Source: Tetragonia tetragonoides
Lineage: Eukaryota; Streptophyta; Magnoliopsida; Caryophyllales; Aizoaceae
Length of the DNA: 64,000 nt
NCBI GenBank assembly: GCA_038025085.1
Contig: CM076152.1
Coordinates: forward strand, 22,776,001 to 22,840,000
Reading direction: 5' to 3'
The notes under the pieces are model-generated. The model was not told where the DNA came from. It made no database searches and was given only the letters and a program-made list of their open reading frames with translations. The position numbers and the translations under genes were made by a program. This document shows, in pieces, positions 11,280-24,667 of this stretch. Position 1 is the stretch's first letter. Every line of letters starts with the position of its first letter.

Positions 11280-13811
11280 ATACATTCAAAATTTTGAGTT
11301 GAAGCTTGTTTGTACTTGTAAACATCCTTGGTGTAGTTTCTCACTCCAATGTATGCAAACAAAGCTTTTGGGTGCTTTCTCTTAATATACAACACAAAAG
11401 AACTCAATCTTTTTCACCCTAGTCGTAAGAGCAGTTAAAACGCGTAAATGAATTCAAAAGGTGGAGTTAAAGCTTGTTTGTACTTGTAAACATCCTTGGT
11501 GTAGTTTCTCACTCAAATGAATGCAAACAAAACATTTGGGTGCGTTCTCTTAATATACAACACAAAAGACCTCAATCTTTTTCACCCTAGTCATATAAGC
11601 TTTTAAAACGCGTAAATGCATTCAAAAGCTTGAGTTGAAGCTTGTTTGTACATGTAAACATTCTTGGGTAGTTTCTCACTGAAATGAATGCAAACAAAGC
11701 TTTTGGTTGCTTTCTCTTAAAATACAACACAAAAGAACTCAATCTTTTTCAACCTATCCGTGTGAGGTTTTAAAACGCGTAAATGCTCTCAATAGCTTGA
11801 ATTGAAGCTTGTTTGTACTTGTAAACATCCTTGGTGTAGTTTCTCCACGAAATGAATGCAAACAAAGCATTTGGGTGCTTTCTCTTAATATACAACACAA
11901 AAGAACTCAATCTCTTTCACCCTAGTTGTAAGAGCTGTTAAAATGCGTAAATGCATTCAAAAGGTTGAGTTAAAGCATGTTTGTACTTGCAAACATCCTT
12001 GGTGTAGTTTCTCCCTCAAATGAATGCAAACAAAGCATTTGGGTGCTTTCTCTTAATATACAACACAAAAGAACTCAATCTGTTTCACCCTAGATGTAAG
12101 AGCTGTTAAAACGCGTAAATGCATTCAAAAGGTGGAGTTAAAGCTTATTTGTACTTATAAACATCCTTGGTGTAGTTTCTCATTCAAATGAATGCATACA
12201 GAGCATTTGGGTGCTTTCTCTTAATATACAACACAAAAGAACTTAATCTCTTTCACCCTTTTCGTATGAGCTTTTAAAACGCGTAAATGCATTCAAAAGC
12301 TTGAGTTGAAGCCTGTTTGTAGTTGTAAACATCTTTGGTGTAGTTTCACACTCAAATGAATTTTAACAAAGCATTTGCGAGCTTTTTCTTGATATCAAAC
12401 ACAAAAGAACTCATTCTCTTTTCGCCTAGTCGTAAGAGCTGTTAAAACGCGTAAATGCATTCAAAAGCTTGAGTTGAAACTTGTTTGAACTTGTAAACAT
12501 TCTTGGTGTAGTTTCTCACTCAAATTAATGCAAATAAAGCATTTGGGTACTTTCTCTTAATATACAACACAAAAGACCTCAACTCTTTCACCCTAGTCGT
12601 AAGAGCTGTTAAAACGCGTAAATACATTCAAAATTTTGAGTTGAAGCTTGTTTGTACTTGAAAACATCCTTGGTGTAGTTTCTCACTCAAATAAATGCAA
12701 ACAATGCATTTGGGTGCTTTCTCTTAATATACAACAGAAAAGAACTCAATCTGTTTCACCCTAGTCGTATGAGGTTTTAAAACGCGTAACTGCTTTCAAA
12801 AGCTTGAGTTGAAGCTTGTTTGTACTTGTAAATATCCTTGGTGTCGTTTCTCACTCAAATAAATGCAAACAAAGCATTTGGGTGCTTTCTCTTAATATAC
12901 AACACAAAAGAACTCAATCTCTTTCACCCTTTACGTATGAGTTTTTAAAACGCGTAAATGCATTCAAAAGCTTGAGTTGAAGCCTGTTTGTAGTTGTAAA
13001 CATCCTTGGTGTAGTTTCAGACTCAAATGAATTTAAACAAAGCATTTGCGAGCTTTTTCTCAATATACAACACAAAAGAACTCAATCTCTTTCACCCTAG
13101 ATGTATGAGGTTTTAAAACGCGTAAATGCTTTCAACAGCTTGAGTTGAAGCTTGTTTGTACTTGTAAACATCCTTGGTGTCGTTTCTCACTCAAATGAAT
13201 GCAAACAAAGCATTTGGGTGCTTTCTCTTAATATACAACACAAAAGACCTCAATCTCTTTCACCCTAATCGTAAGAGCTGTTAAAACGCGTAAATACATT
13301 CAAAAGCTTGAGTTGAAGCTTGTTTGTACTTGTAAACATCCTTGGTTAAGTTTCTCACTCAAATGAATCCAAACAAAGCATTTGGGTGCTTTCTCTTAAT
13401 ATACAACACAAAAGAACTCAATCTTTTTCACCCCAGTCATATGAGCTTTTAAAACGCGTAAATGCATCTAAAAGGTGGAGTTAAAGCTTGTTTGTACTTG
13501 TAAACATCCTTGGTGTAGTTTCTCACTCAAATGAATGCAAAAAAAGCATATGGGTGCTTTCTCTTAATTTTCAACACAAAAGAACTCAATCTCTTTCACC
13601 CTAGTCGTATGCGCTTTTAAAACGCGTAAATGCAATCAAAAGCTTGAGTTGAAGCTTGTTTGTACTTGCAAACATCCTTGGTGTAGTTTCTCACTCAAAT
13701 GAAGGCAAACAAACCATTTGGGTGATTTCTCTTAATATACAACACAAAAGAACTCAATCTCTTTCACCCAAGTCGTATGAGGTTTTAAAATGCTTAAATG
13801 CAATAAAAAGC
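11280..13811 (-). repeat. 168-bp satellite, reverse block R6
   Basis: About 15 monomers that duplicate R1. It has one extra monomer near 12757-12925 relative to R1, which returns the offset to 9742. It ends at CAATAAAAAGCA, where R1 instead continues as AAGCTTCAG, marking the end of the duplicated block. Confidence 0.93.
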
Positions 13812-15927
13812 ATTTAATTCCACCTTTTGAATGCATTTACGCGTTTTAACAGCTCTTACATATAGGGTAAAAGAGATTGAGTTCTTTTGTGTTGTATATT
13901 AAGAGAAAGCACCCAAATGCTTTGTTTGCATGCATTTGAGTTAGAAACTACACCAAGGATGTTTACAAGTACAAACAAGCTTCAACTCAAGCTTTTAAAT
14001 GCATTTACGCATTTTAACAGCTCTTACAACTAGGGTGAAACGGATTGAGTTCTTTTGTGTTGTATATTAAGAAAAAGCTTGCAAATGCTTTGTTTACAAT
14101 CATTTGAGTATGAAACTACCCCAAGGATGTTTACAACTACAAACAAGCTTGAACTCAAGCTTTTGAATGCATTTAAGCGTTTTAAAAGCTCATACGACAA
14201 GGGTGAAAGAGATTGAGTTCTTTTGTGTTGTCTATTAAGAGAACGCACCCAAATGTTTTCTGTGCATTCATTTGAGTGAGAAACTACACCAAAGATGTTT
14301 ACAAGTACCAACAAGCTTCAACTCAAGCTTTTGAATGTATTTACGCGTTTTAAAAGCTCATATGACTAGGGTGAAAGAGATTGAGTTCTTTTGTGTTGTA
14401 TATTAAGAGAAAGCACCCAAATGCTTTGTTTGCATTCATTTGAGTGAGAAACTACACTAATGATGTTTACAAGTACAAACAAGCTTCAACTGAAGCTTTT
14501 TATTGCATTTAAGCATTTTAACAGCTCTTACGACTAGGGTGAAAGAGATTGAGTTCTTTTGTGTTGTATATTAAGAGAAAGCACACAGACGCTTTGTTTG
14601 CATTCATTTGAGTGAAAAACTACACCAAGGATGTTTACAAGTACAAACTAGCTTTAATTCCACCTTTTGAATGCATTTACTCGTTTTAACAGCTCTTACA
14701 TCTACGGTGAAAGAGATTGAGTTCTTTTGTGTTGTATATTAAGAGAAAGCACCCAAATACTTTGTTTGCATTCATTTGAGGGAGAAACTACACCAAGGAT
14801 GTTTACATGTACAACCAAGCTTCAACTCAAGCTTTTGAAAGCATTTACGCGTTTTAAAACCTCATACGACTAGGGTGAAAGAGATTGAGGTCTTTTGTGT
14901 TGTATATTAAGAGAAAGCACCCAAATGCTTTGTTTGCATTCATTTGAGTGAGAAACTTAACCAAGGATGTTAACAAGTACCAACAAGCTTCAACTTAAGC
15001 TTTTGAATGCATATACGCGTTTTAAAACCTCATACGACTACGGTGAAAGAGATTGAGTTCTTTTGTGTTGTATTTTCAGAGAAAGCACCCAAAAGCTTTG
15101 TTTGCATTCATTGGAGTGAGAAACTACACCAAGGATGTTTACAAGTACAAACAAGCTTCAACTCAAGCTTTTGAATGTATTTACGCGTTTTAAAAGCTCA
15201 TATGACTAGGGTGAAAGAGATTGAGGTCTTTTGTGTTGTATATTAAGTGAAAACACCCAAATGCTTTGTTTGCATTCATTTAAGTGAGAAACTACACCAA
15301 GGATGTTTACAAGTACAAACAAGCTTTAACTCCACCTTTTGAATGTATTTACGCGTTTTAAAACCTCATACGACTAGGGTGAAAGAGATTGAGGTCTTTT
15401 GTGTTGTATATTAAGAGAAAGCACCCAAAAGCTTTGTTTGCATTCATTGGAGTGAGAAACCACACCAAGGATGTTTAGAAGTACAAACAAGCTTCAAATC
15501 AAGCTTTTGAATGCATTTACGCATTTTAACAGCTCTTACAACTAGGGTGAAAGAGATTGAGATCTTTTGTGCTGTATATTAAGAAAAAGCTCGCAAATGC
15601 TTTGTTTACATTCATTTGAGTGTGAAACTACCCCAAGGATGTTTACAACTACAAACAAGCTTGAACTCAAGATTTTGAATGCATTTAAGCGTTTTAAAAG
15701 CTCATACGACAAGGGTGAAAGAGATTGAGTTCTTTTGTGTTGTATTTTAAGAGAACGCACCCAAATGTTTTCTTTGCATTCATTTGAGTGAGAAACTACA
15801 CCAATGATGTTTACAAGTACCAACAAGCTTCAACTTAAGCTTTTGAATGCATATACGCGTTTTAAAACCTCATACGACTAGGGTGAAAGAGATTGAGTTC
15901 TTTTCTGTTGTATATTAAGAGAAAGCA
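13812..15927 (+). repeat. 168-bp satellite, forward block F5
   Basis: About 12.6 monomers, including two copies of the divergent dimer (14030-14314 and 15542-15826) and one AACTGAAGCTTTTTATTGC unit (14490). It ends abruptly at GAAAGCA, fused to module S2. Confidence 0.93.
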
Positions 15928-16031
15928 TTTACGCGTTTGGGTGCATAATGAATGCAAACAAAGCATTTGGGTGACCTTGACCATAATGTCACCAAAGTAA
16001 GCATGTTTGTACATTTTTACGCGTTTATGCG
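15928..16031. repeat. compound module S2
   Basis: Second copy of S1: TTTACGCGTTTGGGTGCATA, short reverse satellite, non-satellite core (about 15974-15997), then the MluI pair. One MluI site is mutated (ATGCGT), a CpG-to-TpG type change. Downstream satellite also matches that after S1. Confidence 0.87.
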
Positions 16032-16336
16032 TACATACAAGCTTCAACTGAAGCTTTTGAATGCATTTACGCGTTTTAACAGCTCTTACGACTAGGGTGA
16101 TAGAGATTGAGTTCTTTTGTGTTGTTCATTAAGAGAAAGCACACGAATGTTTTGTTTACATTCATTTGAGTGTGAAACTACACCTAGGATGTTTAAATGT
16201 ACAAACATGCTTCAACTCAAGCTTTTGAATGCACTTACGCGTTTTAAAACCTCATACGACTAGGGTGAAAGAGATTGAGTTCTTTTGTGTTGTATATTCA
16301 GAGAAAGCACACAAATGCTTTATTTTGCATTCAATT
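16032..16336 (+). repeat. 168-bp satellite, forward block F6
   Basis: About 1.8 monomers sharing TTGTGTTGTTCATTAAG and AAATGTACAAACATGC with F3. It ends at a variant of the recurrent junction (TCAATTGATTGTGAATAC). Confidence 0.9.
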
Positions 16337-16342
16337 GATTGT

Positions 16343-17440
16343 GAATACATTCAAAAATTTTACTTGAAGCTTGTTTGTACTTGTAAACATCCTTGGTGTA
16401 GTTTCTCACTCAAATGAATGCAAACGAAGCATTTGGGTGCTTTCTCTTAATATACAACACAAAAGACCTCCATCTCTTTCACCCTAATCTTAAGAGCTGT
16501 TAAAACGCTTATATACATTCAAAAGCTTGAGTTGACGCTTGTTTGTACTTCTTAACATCGTTGGTTAAGTTTCTCACTCAAATGAATGCAAACAAAGCAT
16601 TTGGGTGCTTTCCCTTAATATACAACACAAAAGAGCTCAATCTTTTTCACCCTAGTCATATGTGCTTTTAAACGCGTAAATGCATTCAAAGGGTGGATTT
16701 AAAGCTTGTTTGTACTTATAAACATCCGTGGTGTAGTTTCTCACTCGAATGAATACAAACAAAGCATTTGGGTGCTTTCTCTTAATATACAACACAAAAG
16801 ACCTCAATCTGTTTCACCCTAGTCATTTGAGCTTTTAAAACGCGTAAATACATTCAAAAGCTTGAGTTCAAGCTTGTTTGTACTTGTAAACATCCTTGGT
16901 GTAGTTTCTCACTCCAATGAATGCAAACAAAGCTTGTGGGTGCTTTCTCTGAAAATACAACACAAAAGAACTCAATCTCTTTCACCCTAGTCGTATGAGG
17001 TTTTTAAACGCGTATATGCATTCAAAAGCTTGAGTTGAAGCTTGTTTGTACTTGTAAACATCCTTGGTTAAGTTTCTCACTCAAATGAATTCAAACAAAG
17101 TATTTGGGTGCGTTCTCTTAATCTACAACACAGAAGAACTCAATCTCTTTCACCCTTGTCGTACGAGCTTTTAAAACGCTTAAATGCATTCAAAAGCTTG
17201 AGTTCAAGCTTGTTTGTAGTTGTAAACATCCTTGGGGTAGTTTCACACTCAAATGAATGTATACAAAGCATTTGCGAGCTTTTTCTTAATATACAACACA
17301 AAAGAACTCAATCTCTTTTCGCCTAGTCGTAAGGGCTGTTAAAGCGCGTAAATGCATTCAAAAGCTTGAGCTTTTAAAACGCGTAAATGCATTCAAAAGG
17401 TGGAGTTAAAGCTTGTTTGTAATTGTAAACATCCTTGGTG
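16343..17440 (-). repeat. 168-bp satellite, reverse block R7
   Basis: About 6.5 monomers, including part of the divergent dimer (17108-17326). The final units are rearranged: AAAGCTTGAGCTTTTAAAACG near 17360 marks an internal deletion. It ends at CATCCTTGGTG. Confidence 0.92.
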
Positions 17441-17836
17441 TTTGCATTCATTTGAGTGAGAAACTTAACCAAGGATGTTTACAAGTACAAACAAGCTTCA
17501 ACTCAAGCTTTTGAATGTATTTACGCGTTTTAACAGCTCTTACGATTAGGGTGAAAGAGATTGAGGTCTTTTGTGTTGTATATTAAGAGAAAGCACCCAA
17601 ATGCTTTGTTTGCATTCATTTGAGTGAGAAACTACACCAAGGATGTTTACAAGTACAAACAAGCTTTAACTCCATCTTTTGAATGCATTTACGCATTTTA
17701 ACAACTCTTACAACTAGGGTGAAAGAGATTGAGTTCTTTTGTGTTGTATATTAAGAGAAAGCACCCAAATGCTTTGTTTGCATTCATTTGAGTGAGAAAC
17801 TTAACCAAGGATGTTTACAAGTACAAACAAGCTTCA
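17441..17836 (+). repeat. 168-bp satellite, forward block F7
   Basis: About 2.3 monomers opening with TTTGCATTC fused to CCTTGGTG. The same join recurs 1832 bp later at 19273. It ends at AAGCTTCAA, fused to TCTTTTTCACCC. Confidence 0.92.
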
Positions 17837-19272
17837 ATCTTTTTCACCCTAGTCATATGAGGTTTTAAAACGCGTAAATGCTTACAAAAGCTTGAATTGA
17901 AGCTTGTCTGTACTTGTCAACATTCTTGGTGTAGTTTCTCACTCAAATGAATGCAAGCAAAGCATTTGTGTGATTTCTCTTAATATACAACACAAAAGAA
18001 CTCAATCTCTTTCACCCTAGTTGTAAGAGCTGTTAAAATGCGTAAATGCATTCAAAAGGTTGAGTTAAAGCTTGTTTGTACTTGCAAACATCCTTGGTGT
18101 AGTTTCTCCCTCAAATGAATGCAAACAGCATTTGGGTGCTTTCTCTTAATATACAACACAAAAGAACTCAATCTCTTTCACCCTAGATGGAAGAGCTGTT
18201 AAAACGTGTAAATGCATTCAAAAGGTGGAGTTAAAGCTTGTTTGTACTTGTAAACATTCTTGGTGTAGTTTCTCACTCAAATGAATGCATACAAAGCATT
18301 TGGGTGGTTTCTCTTAATATACAACACAAAAGAACTCAATCTCTTTCACCCTTTTCGTATGAGCTTTTAAAACGCGTAAATGCATTCAAAAGCTTGAGTT
18401 GAAGCCTGTTTGTAGTTGTAAACATCCTTGGTGTAGTTTTACACTCAAATGAATTTAAACAAAGCATTTGCGAGCTTTTCCTTAATATACAACACAAAAT
18501 AACTCAATCTCTTTTCGCCTAGTCGTAAGAGCTGTTAAAACGCGTAAATGCATTCAAAAGCTTGAGTTGAAACTTGTTTGAACTTGTAAACATCCTTGGT
18601 GTAGTTTCTCACTCAAATTAATCCAAAGAAAGCATTTGGGTGCTTTCTCTTAATATACAACACAAAAGAACTCAATCTTTTTCAGCCTAGTTGTAAGAGC
18701 TGTTAAAATGCGTAAATGCATTCAAAAGGTGGAGTTAAAGCTTGTTTGTGCTTGTAAACATCCTTGGTGTAGTTTCTCACTCATATTAATCCAAAGAAAG
18801 CATTTGGGTGCTTTCTCTTAATATACAACACAAAAGACCTCAACTCTTTCACCCTAGTCGTAAGAGCTGTTAAAACGCGTAAATACATTCAAAATTTTGA
18901 GTTGAAGCTTGTTTGTACTTGTAAACATCCTTGGTGTAGTTTCTCACTGAAATGAATGCAAACAAAGCATTTGGGTGCTTTCTGTTAATATACAACACAA
19001 AAGACCTCAATCTCTTTCACCCTAATCGTAAGAGCTGTGAAAATGCGTAAATACATTCAAAAGCTTGAGCTGAAGCTTGTTTGTACTTGTGAACATCCTT
19101 GGTTAAGTTTCTCACTCAAATGAATGCAAATAAAGCATTTGGGTGCTTTCTCTTAATATACAACACAAAAGAACTCAATCTTTTTCCCCCTAGTCATATG
19201 AGCTTTTAAAAAGCGTAAATGCATTCAAAAGGTGTAGTTAAAGCTTGTTTGTACTTGTAAACATCCTTGGTG
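17837..19272 (-). repeat. 168-bp satellite, reverse block R8
   Basis: About 8.5 monomers with several variant units (TTAATCCAAAGAAAGC at 18610 and 18785; AAGCATTTGCGAGC near 18460). It ends at the same CCTTGGTG/TTTGCATTC join as R7. Confidence 0.93.
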
Positions 19273-21571
19273 TTTGCATTCATTTGAGTGAGAAACTTAA
19301 CCAAGGATGTTTACAAGTACAAACAAGCTTCAACTCAAGCTTTTGAATGTATTTACGCGTTTTAACAGCTCTTACGATTAGGGTGAAAGAGATTGAGGTC
19401 TTTTGTGTTGTATATTAAGAGAAAGCACCCAAATGCTTTGTTTGCATTCATTTGAGTGAGAAACTACACCAAGGATGTTTACAAGTACTAACAAGCTTTA
19501 ACTCCACCTTTTGAATGCGTTTACGCATTTTAACAGCTCTTACAACTAGGGTGAAAGAGATTGAGTTCTTTTGTGTTGTATATTAAGAGAAAGCACCCAA
19601 ATGCTTTGTTTGCATTCATTTGAGTGAGAAACTTAACCAAGGATGTTTACAGGTACAAACAAGCTTCAACTCAAGCTTTTGAATGTATTTACGCGTTTTA
19701 ACAGCTCTTACGATTAGGGTGAAAGAGATTGAGGTCTTTTGTGTTGTATATTAAGAGAAAGCACCCAAATGCTTTGTTTGCATTCATTTGAGTGAGAAAC
19801 TACACCAAGGATGTTTACAAGTACAAACAAGCTTTAACTCCACCTTTTGAATGCATTTACGCATTTTAACAGCTCTTACAACTAGGGTGAAAAAGATTGA
19901 GTTCTTTTGTGTTGTATATTAAGAGAAAGCACCCAAATGCTTTGTTTGCATTCATTTGAGTGAGAAACTTAACCAAGGATGTTTACAAGTACAAACAACC
20001 TTCAACTCAAGCTTTTGAATGTATTTACGCGTTTTAACAGCTCTTACGATTATGGTGAAAGAGATTGAGGTCTTTTGTGTTGTATATTAAGATAAAGCAC
20101 CCAAATGCTTTGTTTGCATTCATTTGAGTGAGAAACTTAACCAAGGATGTTTACAAGTACAAACAAGCTTCAACTCAAGCTTTTGAATGTATTTACTCGT
20201 TTTAACAGCTCTTACGATTAGGGTGAAAGAGATTGAGGTCTTTTGTGTTGTATATTAAGAGAAAGCACCCAAATGCTTTCTTTGCATTCATTTGAGTGAG
20301 AAACTACACCAAGGATGTTTACAAGCGCAAACAAGCTTTAACTCCACCTTTTGAATGCATTTACGCGTTTTAACAGCTCTTACATCTAGGGTGAAAGAGA
20401 TTGAGTTCTTTTGTGTTGTATATTAAGAGAAAGCACCCAAATGCTTTGTTTGCATTCATTTGAGGGAGAAACTACACCAAGGATGTTTACAAGTAACAAC
20501 AAGCTTCAACTCAAGCTTTTCATACGACTAGGGTGAAAAAGTTTGAGGTCTTTTGTGTTGTATATTAAGAGAAAGCACCCAAATGCTTTTTTTGCATTCA
20601 TTTGAGTGAGAAACTACACCAAGGATGTTTACAAGTACAAACAAGCTTTAACACCACGTTTTGAATGCATTTACGCATTTTAACAGCTCTTACAACTAGG
20701 GTGAAAGAGATTGAGTTCTTTTGTGTTGTATATTAAGAGAAAGCTCCCAAATGCTTTGTTTGCATTCATTTGAGTGAGAAACATAACCAAGGATGTTTAC
20801 AAGTACAAACAAGCTTCAACTCAAGCTTTTGAATGTATTTACGCGTTTTAACAGCTCTTACGATTATGGTGAAAGAGATTGAGGTCTTTTGTGTTGTATA
20901 TTAAGAGAAAGCACCCAAATGCTTTGTTTGTATTCATTTGAGTGAGAAACTACACCAAGGATGTTTACAAGTACAAACAAGCTTTAACTCCACCTTTTGA
21001 ATGCATTTACTCGTTTTAACAGCTCTTACATCTAGGGTGAAACAGATTGAGGTGTTTTGTGTTGTATATTATGTGATTAACCAAGGATGTTTACAAGTAC
21101 AAACATGCTTCAACTCAAGCTTTTGAATGTATTTACGCGTTTTAACAGCTCTTATGATTAGGGTGAAAGAGATTGAGGTCTTTTGTGTTGTATATTAAGA
21201 GAAAGCACCCAAATGCTTTGTTTGCATTCATTTGAGGGAGAAACTACACCAAGGATGTTTACAAGTACAAACAAGCTTCAACTCAAGCTTTTGAAAGCAT
21301 TTTCGTGTTTTAAAACCTCATACGACTAGGGTGAAAGAGATTGAGGTCTTTTGTGTTGTATATTAAGAGAAAGCACCCAAATGCTTTGTTTGCATTCATT
21401 TGAGTGAGAAACTACACCAAGGTTGTTTACAAGTACAAACAAGCTTTAACTCCACCTTTTGAATGCATTTACGCGTTTTAACAGCTCTTACATCTAGGGT
21501 GAAAGAGATTGAGTTCTTTTGTGTTGTATATTAAGAGAAAGCACCCAAATGCTTTATTTGCATTCATTTGA
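19273..21571 (+). repeat. 168-bp satellite, forward block F8 with 336-bp higher-order dimer
   Basis: About 13.7 monomers. At 19295, 19631 and 19967 (336 bp apart) the AACTTAACCAAGG subtype alternates with the AACTACACCAAGG/CTCCACC subtype, a two-monomer higher-order repeat. The ordering breaks at 20135. Truncated units occur near 20520 (TCTTTTCATACG fusion) and 21070 (TATGTGATTAACC fusion). Confidence 0.93.
19295..20134 (+). repeat. 336-bp two-monomer higher-order repeat
   Basis: The AACTTAACC mark recurs at 19295, 19631 and 19967, alternating with an AACTACACC/CTCCACC monomer whose next unit has ACGCATTTTAAC and ACAACTAGGG. Two and a half dimers are visible. Confidence 0.85.
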
Positions 21572-21696
21572 TTGTTTGTACTTGTAAATTCAAAAGGTGA
21601 ATGCAAACAAAATTAAGAAACTGTTTAAAACCCGTAAACATCCTTGGTTAAGTTTCTCACTCAAATGAATGCAAACAAAGGTTTTGGTTGCTTTGC
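21572..21696 (-). repeat. short reverse switch module, copy 3
   Basis: Complementary form of the modules at 4142 and 5512: TGTTTGTACTTGTAAATTC, AAAAGGTGAATGC, AAAATTAAGAAACTG, then CGTAAACATCCTTGG. One core CpG is lost (AACCCGT in place of AACGCGT). It lies between two forward blocks. Confidence 0.87.
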
Positions 21697-24066
21697 ATGC
21701 ATTCATTTGAGTGAGAAACTACACCAAGGATGTTTACAAGAACAAACAAACTTCAACTGAAGCTTTTTATTGCATTTAAGCATTTTGAAAATTCATACGA
21801 CTAGGGTGAGAAACTACACCAAGGATGTTTACAAGTGCAAACAAGCTTTAACTCCACCTTTTGAATGCATTTACGCGTTTTAACAGCTCTTACAACTAGG
21901 GTGAAAGAGATTGAGTTCTTTTGTCTTGTATATTAAGAGAAATCACCCAAATGGTTTGTTTGCATTCATTTGAGTGAGAAACTACACCAATGATGTTTAC
22001 AAGTACCAACAAGTTTCAACTCAAGCTTTTGAATGCATTTACGCGTTTTAACAGCTCTTACGACTAGGCGGAAAGAGATTGAGTTCTTTTGTGTTGTATA
22101 TTAAGAAAAAGCTCGCAGATACTTTGTTTACATTCATTTGAGTGTGAAACTTCCCCAAGGATGTTTACAACTACAAACAAGCTTGAACTCAAGCTTTTGA
22201 ATGCATTTAAGCGTTTTAAAAGCTCATACGACAAGGGTGAAAGAGATTGAGTTCTTTTGTGTTGTATATTAAGAGAACGCACCCAAATGTTTTCTTTGCA
22301 TTCATTTGAGTGAGAAACTACACCAAAGATGTTTACAAGTACAAACAAGCTTTAAATCAAGCTTTTGAATGGATTTACGCGTTTTAAAAGCTCGTATGAC
22401 TAGGGTGAAAAAGATTGAGTTCTTTTGTGTTGTATATTAAGAGAAAGCACCCAAATGCTTTGTTTGCATTCATTTCAGTGAGAAACTTAAACAAGGATGT
22501 TTACAAGTACAAACAAGCTTCAACTCAAGCTTTTGAATGCATATACGTGTTTTAAAACCTCATACGACTAGGGTGAAAGAGATTGAGTTCTTTTGTGTTG
22601 TATTTTAAGAGAAAGCACCCAAAAGATTTGTTTGCAATCATTGGAGTGAGAAACTACACCAAGGATGTTTACCAGTACAAACAAGCTTCAACTCAAGCTT
22701 TTGAATGTATTTATGCGTTTTAAAAGCTCATATCACTGGGGTGAAAGAGATTGAGTTCTTTTGTGTTGTATATTAAGAAAAAGCTCGCAAAGGCTTTGTT
22801 ACATTCATTTGAGTGTGAAACTACCCAAAAGATGTTTACAACTACAAACAAGCTTGAACTTAATCTTTTGAATGCATTTAAGCGTTTTAAAAGCTCATAC
22901 GACAAGGGTGAAAGAGATTGAGTTCATTTGTGTTGTATATTAAGAGAACGCACCCAAATATTTTCTTTGCATTCATTTGAGTGAGAAACTACACCAAGGA
23001 TGTTTACAACTACAAACAAGCTTCAACTCAAGCTTTTGAATGTATTTACGCGTTTTGACAGCTCTTACGAGTTGGGTGAAAGAGATTGAGTTCTTTTGTG
23101 TTGTATTTTCAGAGAAAGCACCCAAATGCTTCCTTTGCATTCCTTTGAGTGTGAAACTACCCCAAGGATGTTTACAACTACAAACAAGCTTGAACTCAAG
23201 CTTTTGAATGCATTTAAGCGTTTTAAAAGCTCATACGACAAGGGTGAAAGAGATTGAGTTCTTTTGTCTTGTATATTAAGAGAACGCACCCAAATGTTTT
23301 CTTTGCATTCATTTGAGTGAGAAACTACACCAAGGATGTTTACAAGTACAAATAAGCTTTAACTCAACCTTTTGAATGCATTTACGCATTTTAATAGCTC
23401 TTACAACTAGGGTGAAAGAGATTGAGGTCTTTTGTGTTGTAAATTAAGAGAAAGCACCCAAATGCTTTATTTGCATTCAGTTGAGTGAGAAACTACACCA
23501 AGGATGTTTACAAGTACAAAAAAGCTTCAACTCATGCTTTTGAATGCATTTACGCGCTTTAAAAGCGCATACGACTAGGGTGAAAGAGATTGAGTTCTTT
23601 TGTGTTGAAAATTAAGAGAAAGCACCCAAATGTTTTGTTTGCATTCATTTAAGTGAGAAACTACACCAAGGATGTTTACAAGTACAAACAAGCTTCAGCA
23701 TAAGCTTTTGAATGCATTTACGCGTTTTGAATGCATTTACGCATTTTAACAGCTCTTACAACTAGGGTGAAAGAGATTGAGTTCTTTTGGTTTGTATATT
23801 AAGAGAAATCACCCAAATGCTTTGCTTGCATTCATTTGAGTGAGAAACTTAACCTAGGATGTTTACAAGTACAAACAAGCTTCAACTCAAGCTTTTGAAT
23901 TTATTTACGCGTTTTAACAGCTCTTACGATTAGGGTGAAAGAGATTGAGGTCTATTGTGTTGTATATTAAGAGAAAGCACCCAAATGCTTTGTTTGCATT
24001 CATTTGAGTGAGAAACTACACCAAGGATGTTTACAACTACAAACAAGCTTTAACTCCACCTTTTGA
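21697..24066 (+). repeat. 168-bp satellite, forward block F9
   Basis: About 14 monomers. A truncated unit near 21790 fuses ACTAGGGTGAG to AAACTACACC. Divergent dimers occur at 22064-22348, 22720-22905 and 23065-23289. The 19-bp duplication (GAATGCATTTACGC at 23710 and 23729) is the complement of that in R5. It ends at CCACCTTTTGA against the retroelement. Confidence 0.92.
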
Positions 24067-24273
24067 GAAAGAAATTAGGAGAAAGGGGAGTTGAATGTAT
24101 CTTTTTAGGCTATGCTATACATAGCAAGGCCTATAGGTTCATGGTAATTGAACCAAATGATTTAATTGCGGTCAATACAATAATTGAATCAAGGCATACT
24201 ATATTTGATGAGAATCGATTCACGTCTATCCCTAGGCCAAAAGACCGAATTGTGGAGGTTATGTCAAACCAAC
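24067..24273 (+). pseudogene. Ty1/copia polyprotein fragment, copy 2 (shorter)
   Basis: Plus-strand copy of the same retroelement fragment as at 7857-8199, starting at the same base relative to the satellite and stopping after VEVMSNQ. Over the shared 207 bp I count two differences, both G/A transitions, giving an Ala/Thr change in AVN.II and an Arg/His change in ESR.TIF. The basic RRSKRPRK linker is missing; the sequence instead runs via AGCTCCCC into TTTTCAGAGAAAGC satellite. It is inert as a gene. The shared junction shows that both copies descend from one capture, followed by inverted duplication of satellite plus insert. Confidence 0.87.
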
Positions 24274-24281
24274 AGCTCCCC

Positions 24282-24661
24282 TTTTCAGAGAAAGCATCCA
24301 AATACTTTGTTTGGATACATTTGAGTGTTAAACTGCACCTAGGATGTTTACAAGTACAAACAAGCTTCAACTCAATCTTTTGAATGCATTTACGCGTTTT
24401 GAAAGCTCATACGATTAGGGTGAAAGAGATTTGAGTTCTTTTGTGTTGTATATTAAGAGAATGCATCCAAATACTTTGTTTGTATTCATTTGAGTGTGAA
24501 AATACACCAAGGATGTTTACAAGTACAAACAAGCTTCAACTCAAGCTTTTGAATGTACTTACGTGTTTTAACAAATCTTACGACTAGGGTGAAAGAGATT
24601 GAGTTCTTTTCTGTTGTATATTAGGAGAAAGCACACAAATGCTTTATTTGCATTCATTTGA
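24282..24661 (+). repeat. 168-bp satellite, forward block F10
   Basis: About 2.3 monomers, the first divergent (GAAAGCATCCAAATACTTTG, GATTTGAGTTC), resembling the units at 6500-6720. It ends at the recurrent TTGTG junction. Confidence 0.9.
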
Positions 24662-24667
24662 TTGTGA

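Noticed and set aside
24131..24370. Minus-strand open frame opposite the second copia fragment
   Set aside because: It is antisense to the clear copia reading frame and carries no recognisable motif.
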